Positions 42,025 to 50,873 of a DNA stretch of 64,000 nt are shown piece after piece. Under the pieces are notes generated by a model that made no database searches, had not been told where the DNA came from, and was given only the letters and a program-made list of their open reading frames with translations. The stretch comes from CAZIXN01 sp039180415. Lineage in GTDB: Bacteria; Planctomycetota; Phycisphaerae; Phycisphaerales; Phycisphaeraceae. The position numbers were made by a program, and so were the translations under genes. Numbering within the stretch: position 1 is the stretch's first letter; every line of letters begins with the position of its first letter. The stretch lies in NCBI GenBank assembly GCA_039180415.1, contig JBCDDH010000009.1, positions 1-64,000 of the forward strand. Direction: 5' to 3'.

Positions 42025-43050
42025 ATGCCCCGCCCCGTCACGCTCTTCACCGGCCAGTGGGCCGACCTGCCCTTCGAGACGATCTGTGCGAAAGCCAAGT
42101 CCTTCGGCTACGACGGCCTCGAGCTCGCCTGCTGGGGCGACCACTTCGACGTCGCCAAATGCCTCGAGGACGACGGCTACGCCAAGACCCGCTGGGACAC
42201 GCTCGCCAAGCACGGCCTGACCAGCTACGCCGTCTCCGCCCACCTGGTCGGCCAGGCCGTATGCGACCTCATCGACGAACGTCACAAGGAAATTTTACCG
42301 CCGGAGATCTACGGCGACGGTGAGCCCGAAGCCGTCCGGCAGCGCGCGGCCCAACGCCTGATCGACTCGGCCAAGGCCGCCCGTGTCTTCCGCGACGCCG
42401 GGCCCGACGACCTGAAGTTCCCCATGGTGGTCAACGGTTTCACCGGCAGCTCGGTGTGGCACAGCATCTACGCTTTTCCGCCCACGAGCCAGGACTACTG
42501 GCAGAAGGGTTTCGATGATTTCGCCGCGCGTTTCACGCCGATCCTCGACGCGTTCGACGCGGTCGACGTGAACTTCGCTTTGGAAGTGCACCCCACCGAG
42601 ATCGCTTTCGATACCGCCAGCGCGCAGCGTGCCGTCGAATCCGTCCAGGGACACAAGCGGTTCGGCTTCAATTACGACCCGTCGCACCTGGGCTACCAAG
42701 GCGTGGACTACGTGAAGTTCATCCGCACCTTCCCCGACCGCATCTACCACGCCCATATGAAGGACGCCTGGTGGGGCAAGGGCGACGGCAGCGTCGGCGT
42801 GTTCGGCGGCCACACCACCTTCGCCGACCCGCGCCGCTTCTGGGACTTCCGCAGCTTGGGCCACGGCGACATCGACTTCGAGCAGATCATCGTCGCGCTC
42901 AACGACATCAACTACGCCGGTCCGCTCAGCGTCGAATGGGAAGACAGCCGTATGGATCGTGAACACGGCGCGACCGAGGCCGCCGCGTTCGTGCGGAAGG
43001 TCGACTTCCCCCGCAGCGAGATCGCGTTCGACGCGCAGTTCGATAACTGA
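42025..43050 (+). CDS. Sugar phosphate isomerase/epimerase (TIM barrel)
   Basis: 341 aa, xylose-isomerase-like TIM barrel (AP_endonuc_2 family). Metal-binding positions are seen in FALEVHPTEIAFD (Glu), FGFNYDPSHLGYQG (Asp, His), IYHAHMKDAWW (His) and PLSVEWEDSRMD (Glu). WGDHFDVAKCLEDDGYAKTRW is typical of planctomycete myo-inositol/sugar isomerase-like homologues. A strong caccggagg site precedes the ATG. The exact sugar is unknown; cytosolic. Confidence 0.93.
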   Translation: MPRPVTLFTGQWADLPFETICAKAKSFGYDGLELACWGDHFDVAKCLEDDGYAKTRWDTLAKHGLTSYAVSAHLVGQAVCDLIDERHKEILPPEIYGDGEPEAVRQRAAQRLIDSAKAARVFRDAGPDDLKFPMVVNGFTGSSVWHSIYAFPPTSQDYWQKGFDDFAARFTPILDAFDAVDVNFALEVHPTEIAFDTASAQRAVESVQGHKRFGFNYDPSHLGYQGVDYVKFIRTFPDRIYHAHMKDAWWGKGDGSVGVFGGHTTFADPRRFWDFRSLGHGDIDFEQIIVALNDINYAGPLSVEWEDSRMDREHGATEAAAFVRKVDFPRSEIAFDAQFDN

Positions 43051-43092
43051 GCCGGCGGGTCACCTCGGCCGGTGGAGCGGTCTGTAACGGGG

Positions 43093-43476
43093 CTAACCGC
43101 TTGTTCGGCCGTCTCGGTCGCCGCGAGCAACCAGCGCGGGTAGCTGCGCGGCAAACGCGCCCCGGGCCATGACCTCGTCGGCGCCGGCGGTCCGTGCGGC
43201 TTCGAGTCGCGCGGCATCGACGTGGGGGCCGAACGCGACGACGCGGGGGCGGGCCGGGTGTTCGTGGGCGATCGTGATCAGCTCGAGCGCGTCTTCGCGC
43301 GAGACCTCGACGAACAGGTTCGAAACCGCTTCGTTGCTTTTGCCGTCGTCCACGCGGTCGAGCCTGGCCCGCAGCATCGCGGCGCTGCGGGCGGGCCGGC
43401 CCACGACACCGGCGGCGTCGCAGGTCGCGCTGACTTTGCTGGCGAACATCAGGTCGACGCAGGCGTAGACGATCAT
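43093..43476 (-). CDS. Receiver-like hypothetical protein
   Basis: 127 aa. The fold pattern is that of a small alpha/beta (CheY-like) domain: MIVYACVDLMFASKVSATCDAAG, then LFVEVSREDALELITIAHEHP and RVVAFGPHVDAARLEAARTAGADEVMARGAF. The phosphorylatable Asp of true receivers is not evident. Proteins of this type occur widely in planctomycetes as hypotheticals. Function unknown. Confidence 0.7.
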   Translation of the reverse strand: MIVYACVDLMFASKVSATCDAAGVVGRPARSAAMLRARLDRVDDGKSNEAVSNLFVEVSREDALELITIAHEHPARPRVVAFGPHVDAARLEAARTAGADEVMARGAFAAQLPALVARGDRDGRTSG

Positions 43477-43565
43477 GCCGCGACTTTACGCGGCGGGCCG
43501 AACGCGCATACGATCCGTCCGCGTCGTTAGCCGAATCATTTCCATCGCCCCCGCACAAGGTCCGC

Positions 43566-44870
43566 ATGAACTCTCCCGCTTCCAGCGTCTTCGACGAGCT
43601 CGGCTTCCGCTACGAGCCCGATTCCCTGTACCAGCAAGTGATCGGCGACGTGCTCGACACCTCCGTCACGCTTGGCCAACCCGACCACCTCAAGCTGATC
43701 CTGGCCCAGCCGAAGAACGAGATCATGGTGCACTACCCGGTGCTCATGGACGATGGGCATTACCGGCTGTTCAAGGGGTACCGGGTGCAGCACAACAACA
43801 TCCTCGGGCCTTACAAGGGCGGCATCCGGTACCACCCGGACGTCTCGCTGGACCACGTCAAGGCGCTGGCGGTGTTGATGACCATGAAGTGCGCGTTGGC
43901 GCGGCTGCCGCTGGGCGGCGCAAAGGGTGGGGTGCAGGTCGACTCGCGGGCGGTTAGCGAGAACGAGCTCCGGAACCTCACCCGCCGGTTCACGACGGCG
44001 CTCGGCGCGAACATCGGGCCCAGCCACGATATCCCGGCACCCGACGTGGGCACCAACGCGCAGATCATGGCCTGGATGGCGGACACGTTCATCAACATGT
44101 CCGACGTGCGCGGCCGGTTTACGGGTCAAGCGGTCGTCACCGGCAAGCCCGTTGCGTTCGGTGGGTCGCACGGCCGGGAACAGGCCACGGGCCAAGGGCT
44201 CACCTATGTCGTGACCGAGCTGCTGCCGGAGCTGGGGATCGAGGTGAAGGGCTGCCGCTTCAGCGTGATCGGCTTCGGCAACGTCGGCTCGTGGGCCGGG
44301 CGGTTGATGGAACAGGAAGGCGGCTCGTTGCGGGCGGTGATGGACCACACCGGAGCGGTCTTTGGGGAAGGGGGGATGAGCGCCTCCGACCTCGCGGAGC
44401 ACGTCCAAAAGACCGGGGGCGTGGCGGGCTTCGACGGGGCGGAATCGATCAGCGTCGAGGATTTCTACAAGCTCGAGGTGGACCTGATGATCCCCGCGGC
44501 GTTGGAGCAGATGATCACCGAGAAGGAGGCCGACTGGATCAGCGCGAAGGTCGTGGCCGAGGGCGCGAACGCGCCGACCACGCCCGAGGGCGATCGGCGG
44601 CTACGCGAGAAGGGCGTGACGATCCTGCCCGCGATCCTGTGCAACGCGGGCGGCGTGAGCGTGAGCTACATGGAGTGGCGGCAGAACCGTGACGCCGAGC
44701 AGTGGGCCCCCGAACGCGTACAGGACGAGCTGCGCCACTTGATGTACGCCTCGGCTCAGCGGGTCAAGCTCGCCGCTCACAAATACGGCACCGACCTACG
44801 CACCGCCGCGTACGCCGCGGCGCTGGAGCACATCGGTCAGGTGTACGCGCTCCGCGGCATCTTCCCCTGA
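43566..44870 (+). CDS. gdhA: Glutamate dehydrogenase
   Basis: 434 aa, Glu/Leu/Phe/Val dehydrogenase family. The substrate domain has NNILGPYKGGIRYHPDVSLDHVKALAVLMTMKCAL and the catalytic Lys in LPLGGAKGGV, plus DIPAPDVGTNAQIMAWMADTF. The nucleotide domain has FSVIGFGNVGSWAGRLM. CNAGGVSVSYMEWRQNRD near the C-terminus is typical of glutamate rather than leucine dehydrogenases. It interconverts glutamate and 2-oxoglutarate plus ammonia. Length is close to the usual hexameric enzyme (415-450 aa). Confidence 0.94.
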   Translation: MNSPASSVFDELGFRYEPDSLYQQVIGDVLDTSVTLGQPDHLKLILAQPKNEIMVHYPVLMDDGHYRLFKGYRVQHNNILGPYKGGIRYHPDVSLDHVKALAVLMTMKCALARLPLGGAKGGVQVDSRAVSENELRNLTRRFTTALGANIGPSHDIPAPDVGTNAQIMAWMADTFINMSDVRGRFTGQAVVTGKPVAFGGSHGREQATGQGLTYVVTELLPELGIEVKGCRFSVIGFGNVGSWAGRLMEQEGGSLRAVMDHTGAVFGEGGMSASDLAEHVQKTGGVAGFDGAESISVEDFYKLEVDLMIPAALEQMITEKEADWISAKVVAEGANAPTTPEGDRRLREKGVTILPAILCNAGGVSVSYMEWRQNRDAEQWAPERVQDELRHLMYASAQRVKLAAHKYGTDLRTAAYAAALEHIGQVYALRGIFP

Positions 44871-45130
44871 GCCTCTCGGGACGGTCCGGATAACGTTCCC
44901 GATCGTCACAAACGCTCCGTCCGACGCAATCGACCCGAAGGGCGCCCGCCCACGGCCGATAACCGATGTCGCGCGGGTTTCACCCTGCGAATGGGCTCGA
45001 TGGGCCGGCCTCGGCGGCCGCGGTCCGTGCCTTGCCCTAAATCCCCCAACCGAATCCGTCGATGTCACGGTCCAGCCGCGGCGTTGCGCCGCGCCCCCCG
45101 CTCCCCGTTTTTCGAGGGGTCCGACCCGCT

Positions 45131-46225
45131 ATGGCCTTCGGCATCTCCAGCAAAGCCCGCGTCTCGCCCATCGCCATCGACTTCGGTGCCGACGCGATCA
45201 AGGTGTTGCAGATCGTGCCCGACGACCCGGGCCAGATCGTCGCCGCGGGCAGCGCCGTGGTCCCCCACGACGCGCGGACCAACCAACAGGAACGGCTCGA
45301 GTTCATCGAAGAAGCCATCAAAGGCCTGATGCGGAACCTGCCATTGCGCGGCCGCCGCGCGATCTGCGCCATCCCGGGGTTCCAGACGCTGATCCACAAC
45401 TTCATGATCGCGCGGACCGATCCGGAAGACATCGACGCGCTGATCGACTTGCAGCTACGTGACCGGCTGGGCGTCGAGCCGAACCGGATGATCCTCAAGA
45501 ATTTCCACGCGGCGGACCACCACCGCCGCGGGGCCGCCCGCAGCGACGTCGTGTGCCTGGCCGCCAAGCGCGAGCAGGTCATGCAGTATCTCGGGTTGGT
45601 CGGGCGGTGCCGGCTGGAAGTGGTCGGCATGCACGTCGAGCCGCTCTGCGTGACGCGTTGCTTCGAAGAGATGCTCGACGACGCGTCCGGCGCGGTCGGC
45701 TTCATCGACCTGGGCGCAGCGACCACCAAGGTGATCGTTGCGCAGGGCCAGAAGCTGCTGCTGGTCAAAACCATCCACGCGGGCGGCGACCACTGGAACC
45801 AGTTGTACGCCCAACGGCACAAGCTGGAGTTCGACGAGTCGCGCCGCATGCGGGTCGCGGAAGTCAACGGCGGTGGAGACGAAGGCGGCACCGCGACCGC
45901 CGTCGCGGACGATCCGGAAGCCGACGCCCACGACGAAGTGCTCGAGACGCTGATCGACGAGCTCCGGCTGGTGCTCCGGCACCACCGCGGCCGCCACCCG
46001 TCGCTGCCCCTGGACCGGCTGGTCCTGCTGGGCGGCGAGGCGAACTGCGCGAAGCTGCGTGGCCGGTTGGCGCACGCGCTGGGCGTGCCGTGCGAACCGG
46101 GCGACGCCTTCGCCCGCCTTGACCGCGCCGTCGACGCCGGGGCCGCGATCGGGATGGACCCCGGCGACGCCTGCCCGAACTGGGCCGTGGCGATGGGCTT
46201 GTGCCTGAGCGAAGCGAACCTGTAA
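45131..46225 (+). CDS. pilM: Pilus assembly protein PilM
   Basis: 364 aa, actin-like ATPase of the inner-membrane platform. Matches: VSPIAIDFGADAIKVLQIV (phosphate 1 loop), RRAICAIPGFQTLIHNFMIA, VVCLAAKREQVMQYLGLV, AVGFIDLGAATTKVIVAQ (phosphate 2), and LVLLGGEANCAKLRGRLAHALGVPCEPGD (adenosine motif). Ala/Asp-rich insert near residue 255. The ATG at 45131 is preferred as it begins the conserved part. First gene of the pilMNOP-pilB run. Confidence 0.88.
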   Translation: MAFGISSKARVSPIAIDFGADAIKVLQIVPDDPGQIVAAGSAVVPHDARTNQQERLEFIEEAIKGLMRNLPLRGRRAICAIPGFQTLIHNFMIARTDPEDIDALIDLQLRDRLGVEPNRMILKNFHAADHHRRGAARSDVVCLAAKREQVMQYLGLVGRCRLEVVGMHVEPLCVTRCFEEMLDDASGAVGFIDLGAATTKVIVAQGQKLLLVKTIHAGGDHWNQLYAQRHKLEFDESRRMRVAEVNGGGDEGGTATAVADDPEADAHDEVLETLIDELRLVLRHHRGRHPSLPLDRLVLLGGEANCAKLRGRLAHALGVPCEPGDAFARLDRAVDAGAAIGMDPGDACPNWAVAMGLCLSEANL

Positions 46226-46289
46226 CCACGACGTGAACGAACGGAATTGGGGGCGGCCCGACTCTCCGACCCGCCCGGAGGAACCCGCG

Positions 46290-47054
46290 ATGACCATGAA
46301 CGCCAGCTTCCTGCCCGAAGACTACCTCGCCCGCAAGATGGCGCGGCGCAGCAACATCGTCTGCGTGTCGCTGTTCGCCGTTGTGCTCACGGGCGTGATG
46401 GCGACGTACTTTGTCAAGCAGCGGCAGCTCAACGTCGCCGCCGACGAGAACGCCAAGGCCAACGCCCGCGTCGACGCCGAGGCCACGAAGATCGATCAGG
46501 CCACCAAGCTGCAGAAGCAGCACCAGGAGATGATGCTCCGCGGCGCGATCACGTCCGCGCTGGTCGACCCGGTAGACAAATCCAACGTCCTCGCCGAGCT
46601 GATCAACCACATGCCCGCGTCGCTCTCGCTGACCGAGCTCGAACTGGAGACCGAGGTCGTCCGCGAGAAGAAGCCCGCCGCTTCGGCGATGGACCGCGCC
46701 GCCCGCGCGAAAGCCCGGTCGCGCAAACTGAAAGAAGAAGACGCCGCCCCCGCCATCGAGATCCCCGAGACGCAGGTCGTCATGACCATGACCGGCGTCG
46801 CCCCAACCGACGTCGAGATCTCTCAATACATGTCCGCGCTCGGCGACCACATGCTGTTCGACGACGTCGTGCTCGTGTTCTCCGAGCAGCACAAGATGCA
46901 CGACACCCAGCTCCGCAAGTTCAAGATCGAGCTCAACCTCGCTGAGGGCCTGACCATGGCCGAACTCGAGCCCACCCGCGTCAACCGCGAGCTGACCCAA
47001 GACCCGGTCGGCGAAGCGATGCAGATCACGCCGCAGGGCGCGATGGCGTATTGA
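46290..47054 (+). CDS. PilN-like pilus assembly protein
   Basis: 254 aa. Opening MNASFLPEDYLARKMARRSN resembles the PilN cytoplasmic tail that docks on PilM. One membrane helix follows (IVCVSLFAVVLTGVMATYFV, about residues 24-43), a coiled coil, then a periplasmic alpha/beta domain (SLSLTELELETEVV, QVVMTMTGVAPTDVEISQYMSALGDH). A basic/Ala insert at about 130-150 is unusual. cccggagg lies 9 nt before the ATG. Assignment rests on position and topology as well as the N-terminus. Confidence 0.8.
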   Translation: MTMNASFLPEDYLARKMARRSNIVCVSLFAVVLTGVMATYFVKQRQLNVAADENAKANARVDAEATKIDQATKLQKQHQEMMLRGAITSALVDPVDKSNVLAELINHMPASLSLTELELETEVVREKKPAASAMDRAARAKARSRKLKEEDAAPAIEIPETQVVMTMTGVAPTDVEISQYMSALGDHMLFDDVVLVFSEQHKMHDTQLRKFKIELNLAEGLTMAELEPTRVNRELTQDPVGEAMQITPQGAMAY

Positions 47055-47114
47055 CCCGCCGCCCGTTCCGTCTTCGACTCGACCTGCTCACCCCGCCTTC
47101 CCCGAGAAACCGCC

Positions 47115-47663
47115 ATGCGATTCGGCATCCGTGAACTGCTCTACCTGCTCGTCCTCGTCGGCGTGATGGTCGGCGCGTACTTCGTCGTCCTCAAACCGAT
47201 GGACGCGACCATCGCCGCCTACAAGGAAGACACCGCCAACAAGCACGAGACGCTCGCCAAGCTCGAAGCCGCGGTGGCCAAATACCCCGACTTCGACCAG
47301 GAGATCGCCCGGCTCACCGAGGCCAACGAGATCTTCGAACAGCGGCTGCCCTCGCGCGGCGAGGTCGAGGCCATCCTGCTCGAGATCCACAAGATCGTCA
47401 GCAGCGAGGGCCTGACCACCCGCCAGTTCGTGCCCGACAAGACCATCAAGGCCGCACAGTACGAAGAGATGCCGATCAAGATCGAGATCGAGGGCGACTT
47501 CGACGGCTACTACAACCTCATCAAGCGCATCGAAGAGCTGCCCCGCATCACGCGGATGTCCGAGATGTCGGTGCAGAAGGTCAACAACAACGCCAGCGGC
47601 GAGGTCCGCACCGAGCTGCGCTTGAGCATCTTCTTCCGCAACGACGACACGCCATCCACCTGA
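47115..47663 (+). CDS. pilO: PilO-like pilus assembly protein
   Basis: 182 aa. N-terminal membrane helix (LLYLLVLVGVMVGAYFVVLKPM, residues 8-29), a coiled coil (ETLAKLEAAVAKYPDFDQEIARLTEANEIFEQRLP), then a ferredoxin-like periplasmic domain (SSEGLTTRQF, MPIKIEIEGDFDGYYNLIKRIEELPRITRM). That last stretch is the PilO hallmark. It pairs with PilN as a periplasmic heterodimer linking PilM to the rest of the machine. Confidence 0.88.
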   Translation: MRFGIRELLYLLVLVGVMVGAYFVVLKPMDATIAAYKEDTANKHETLAKLEAAVAKYPDFDQEIARLTEANEIFEQRLPSRGEVEAILLEIHKIVSSEGLTTRQFVPDKTIKAAQYEEMPIKIEIEGDFDGYYNLIKRIEELPRITRMSEMSVQKVNNNASGEVRTELRLSIFFRNDDTPST

Positions 47664-47711
47664 TCCATCCCCGGTTTGGGCCCGCCGCCCACCGACCCCG
47701 CGAGGACGACC

Positions 47712-48485
47712 ATGTTCCAACCGAACCAAGACGAGACGACCTTGAACGAGCCCATGGAAGAGTCGCAGCCGGCTCAGACCATGCCGCTGCTTGGCGCGCT
47801 CACGAGCGAGGGCGACGAGGGTTTGGACCCCCTGGCCTACGACTCGGCCGAAGAAAACAAGCGGATCGCCACCCAGTCCGCGATCCTGATCGCGATCGTG
47901 GCGATCATCGCCGGTGGGGTGCTCGTGGGTATGCGCATGACCCAAGGCGGCGGGGCCGAGAAGGAGGCCAGCGACCAGCTCACGAAGATCGAGACCTTCA
48001 TCCGCAAGGCCGAGAACCCGGAGCTGGTCGACGAGAAGGACGCCCAAAACCCCAGCAACCTCGGGTCGATGATCGCCGACGCCGACACCATTGTCAGCAA
48101 GATCGCGACCGAGTATCCCGAGAAGGCCGTGCCTCTGGATCAAGTGCAGAAGAACCCGTTCGAGCTGTCCTTCCTGCAGCGCAGCGAGGACAACGAAGTC
48201 GCGACCGACTTCGCCGAGCGCCAACGTCAGGACCTGCTCAAAGCCCTCGCTAACGAGTTCGGCACGCTGCAGCTCCAGAGCATCATGGGCAGCGGCCGCC
48301 GCAGCGTCGCGGTGATCGACAACGAGTTCTACCGGCTGGGCCAGCGCATCGGCAGCTTCCGCGTCGCGGGCATCCAGGCCGGCCGGGTCGGCCTGATCCC
48401 GGTCGATTTCGAGATGCGGGCCGGCGACCCGCGTTTCATCCTCGAGATCCAGGCCGAGGCCGGCGTCTCGCAGAACCTGCGCTGA
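47712..48485 (+). CDS. PilP/GspC-like assembly protein
   Basis: 257 aa. An acidic cytoplasmic N-terminus, one membrane helix (SAILIAIVAIIAGGVLVGMRM, about residues 55-75), a helical linker and a C-terminal beta domain: LQLQSIMGSGRRSVAVIDNEFYRLGQRIGSFRVAGIQAGRVGLIP. This resembles the homology region of GspC/PilP that contacts the secretin. No secretin gene is in the window. The start at ATG 47712 is preceded by cgagga. Confidence 0.72.
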   Translation: MFQPNQDETTLNEPMEESQPAQTMPLLGALTSEGDEGLDPLAYDSAEENKRIATQSAILIAIVAIIAGGVLVGMRMTQGGGAEKEASDQLTKIETFIRKAENPELVDEKDAQNPSNLGSMIADADTIVSKIATEYPEKAVPLDQVQKNPFELSFLQRSEDNEVATDFAERQRQDLLKALANEFGTLQLQSIMGSGRRSVAVIDNEFYRLGQRIGSFRVAGIQAGRVGLIPVDFEMRAGDPRFILEIQAEAGVSQNLR

Positions 48486-48549
48486 GCGCTTACGCCACGA
48501 ACCGTTCGAACCAACCGACCCACGCGGGCAACCGTGAGGAGAGACCCAG

Positions 48550-50427
48550 GTGAGCCTCGACGACCTGCTGAATTTCGACGACGACCTGACCGCAGACCTG
48601 ATCGGCGACGCCGATCAGGCGCTCGAAGAGACCGCGCCGTCGCCCGAAGCCCCGGATGTTGATCCGGTGCCCGCGGGCGAGCCGGAATCCGAAAGCGGCA
48701 CGCAGGATCAGCCGCTCGCCCGGGTCACCGACTTGGGGCAGACGCTGCTCGCCTCCCGCCACGTCAGCACCGACGTGCTCGCCTCCGCCCGCGGCCTGAT
48801 CGCCAAGACGCCCAGCCGCCCGCTCGCCGAAGTGCTCCGCGAGTCCGGCGTTGAGGAGACCGCGCTCGCCAAGGCCGTCGCGAACGAGGCCGGCGTCGAC
48901 TTCGAACGCGTGGACCCCGACGCCCACCAGCTCGCCGCGATCAAGCAGTTCCAGAAACTCACGCCCGACTATTGCCAGGAACACGGCGTCTTGCCGCTGC
49001 GACAGGAGGGCTCGCGCCTCGTCGTCGGCGTGATCGATCCCGACGACTTGATCCTGCTCGATGAGGTCCGCCACAAGCTCGGCAGCAACCTCAAGCTCGT
49101 CGTCGTCCCCAAGACCGACATCGACGCTCTGGTCGCCAGCACCAAGGAGGAAGAAACCGGCGAAGACGGCGGCATCGACATGGACGACCTGATCGCCGGC
49201 GTCGACGAAGACGACGTCTCGGTCGTCGAAAACAATGAGGAGAACCTCGACCTGGAAAAGATGGCCGGCGAGTCGCCCGTCATCCGTTACGTCAACTTCT
49301 TGATCTTCAACGCGGTCAAGGAAGGCGCGTCCGACATCCACATCGAGCCGCAGGAAAAGAAGGTCCAGATCCGCTACCGCATCGACGGCGTGATGTTCGA
49401 GGCGCAGAACCCGCCGCCGAGCATGAAGGCCGCGATCGTCTCCCGCATCAAGATCATGGCCAACCTCGATATCGCCGAACGCCGCGTGCCGCAGGACGGC
49501 CGCATCCGCGCGATGGTGCACGGCCGGAAGCTCGACCTGCGCGTGTCCACGCTGCCCATGGTGCAGGGCGAAAAGGTCGTCATGCGTATCCTCGACACCA
49601 AGTCGATCCAGGTCGACCTCGACGACCTCGGCTTTAGCGAAGACGCGCTGGCCATCTGGACCAACCAGATCAAGAACCCCCACGGCATCGTGTTGGTCAC
49701 CGGGCCCACCGGCTCGGGCAAGACCACCACGCTCTACGCCTCGCTGGGCAAGATGGACCGCGTCAAGCTGAACATCTCCACGGCCGAAGACCCCGTCGAA
49801 TACCACCTCGGCGGCATCAACCAGACGCCGGTCAACGAAAAGATCGGCATGTCCTTCGCCGCGGCGCTACGCGCCCTGTTGCGTCAGGACCCCGACGTGA
49901 TCATGGTCGGCGAAATCCGCGACTTCGAGACCGCCAAGACCGCGGTCCAGGCGTCGCTTACCGGCCACCTCGTGCTCTCCACGCTGCACACCAACGACGC
50001 GCCGTCGTCCATCACGCGTCTGGTCAACATCGGCGTTGAGCCGTTCCTCATCGGCGGCGCGGTCAACGCCTGCCTCGCGCAGCGTCTCGTGCGGAAGATC
50101 TGCACGCACTGCAAAGAGATGATCACGCCCGACCCCGAGATCGCCGACGCGCTCGAGATGCAGGGCATCGTCGGAGAGATCCCCAAGGGAGCGGGCTGCG
50201 ACAAATGCCGCGGCACCGGTTACTCCGGACGCCTGGGTATTTACGAGCTGCTCGTGATCAACGACGCGCTCCGCGACGCGATCGCCCGCAATCCGTCCGT
50301 CACCGAGTTTCGCCGCATGTGCGTCGAGCAGGGCATGACCACGCTGCGCCGCGACGGCTTCGACAAAGTGCAGAAGGGCCTGACCACCGTGGACGAAATC
50401 CTGCGGGTGACCGAAGCGACGATTTGA
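48550..50427 (+). CDS. Type IV pilus/type II secretion assembly ATPase (PilB/GspE)
   Basis: 625 aa, GTG start at 48550 with gaggaga upstream. N-terminal MshEN-like domain (LGQTLLASRHVSTDVLASARG, then GVLPLRQEGSRLVVGVIDPDD). Then comes the hexameric ATPase: GASDIHIEPQEKKVQIRYRIDGV, Walker A GPTGSGKTTTLYA (about residue 383), Asp box, Walker B DPDVIMVGEIRD, His box TGHLVLSTLHTNDAPSS. A four-cysteine zinc site (CTHC ... CDKCRGTGYSGRLGIYE) fits an extension-type ATPase, not the retraction ATPase PilT. Confidence 0.95.
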   Translation: MSLDDLLNFDDDLTADLIGDADQALEETAPSPEAPDVDPVPAGEPESESGTQDQPLARVTDLGQTLLASRHVSTDVLASARGLIAKTPSRPLAEVLRESGVEETALAKAVANEAGVDFERVDPDAHQLAAIKQFQKLTPDYCQEHGVLPLRQEGSRLVVGVIDPDDLILLDEVRHKLGSNLKLVVVPKTDIDALVASTKEEETGEDGGIDMDDLIAGVDEDDVSVVENNEENLDLEKMAGESPVIRYVNFLIFNAVKEGASDIHIEPQEKKVQIRYRIDGVMFEAQNPPPSMKAAIVSRIKIMANLDIAERRVPQDGRIRAMVHGRKLDLRVSTLPMVQGEKVVMRILDTKSIQVDLDDLGFSEDALAIWTNQIKNPHGIVLVTGPTGSGKTTTLYASLGKMDRVKLNISTAEDPVEYHLGGINQTPVNEKIGMSFAAALRALLRQDPDVIMVGEIRDFETAKTAVQASLTGHLVLSTLHTNDAPSSITRLVNIGVEPFLIGGAVNACLAQRLVRKICTHCKEMITPDPEIADALEMQGIVGEIPKGAGCDKCRGTGYSGRLGIYELLVINDALRDAIARNPSVTEFRRMCVEQGMTTLRRDGFDKVQKGLTTVDEILRVTEATI

Positions 50428-50430
50428 ACC

Positions 50431-50796
50431 TCAGCAAACCGCGCCGGCTTGCCGCGCGGCCATCTTCCGCATGTGCGAGCGCTGGACCTCGCGCTCGTCG
50501 CGGCGTTGCTTCCGGCACCGCGAGCAACGGACCGCCTTCGAATTGATGTTGGCTTTAACGGTCTCGTACCACCACTTCTGCTGCGCGGCGGTCCAGACTT
50601 CCTGAACGCCGCAGTCCACACACCGAAAATCGAGATCGACGTAGTACTCCGGCAGCGAGTCGTACGTGTTGTTGTGGACCAGCTGCGAACGGTCGGCATC
50701 GATGGCCGAACGGCTTCGCTTGGCGGATACGCGGTTTTCGAGTTTCAGCTTCTGGGCTTGCAGCTTCCGGCTCCGGTTTTTCCCTTGTTTGGGCAT
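50431..50796 (-). CDS. Zinc-ribbon domain protein
   Basis: 121 aa. N-terminal half very basic (MPKQGKNRSRKLQAQKLKLENRV). The C-terminal half has a probable zinc ribbon FRCVDCGVQEVWTAAQQKWWYET then CSRCRKQRRDER, with two CxxC pairs as in the zf-trcl family. It probably binds nucleic acid or ribosome, given the basic tail; function unproven. gggag is 7 nt before the ATG. Convergent with pilB, only 3 bases between stops. Confidence 0.85.
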   Translation of the reverse strand: MPKQGKNRSRKLQAQKLKLENRVSAKRSRSAIDADRSQLVHNNTYDSLPEYYVDLDFRCVDCGVQEVWTAAQQKWWYETVKANINSKAVRCSRCRKQRRDEREVQRSHMRKMAARQAGAVC

Positions 50797-50873
50797 CTGG
50801 TGCTCCCGTGGGTTGGCGGTCCGACATCCATTTCAGCGTATGCTTGCCATCCCGGGCACGTCGCCCGTTTCGC

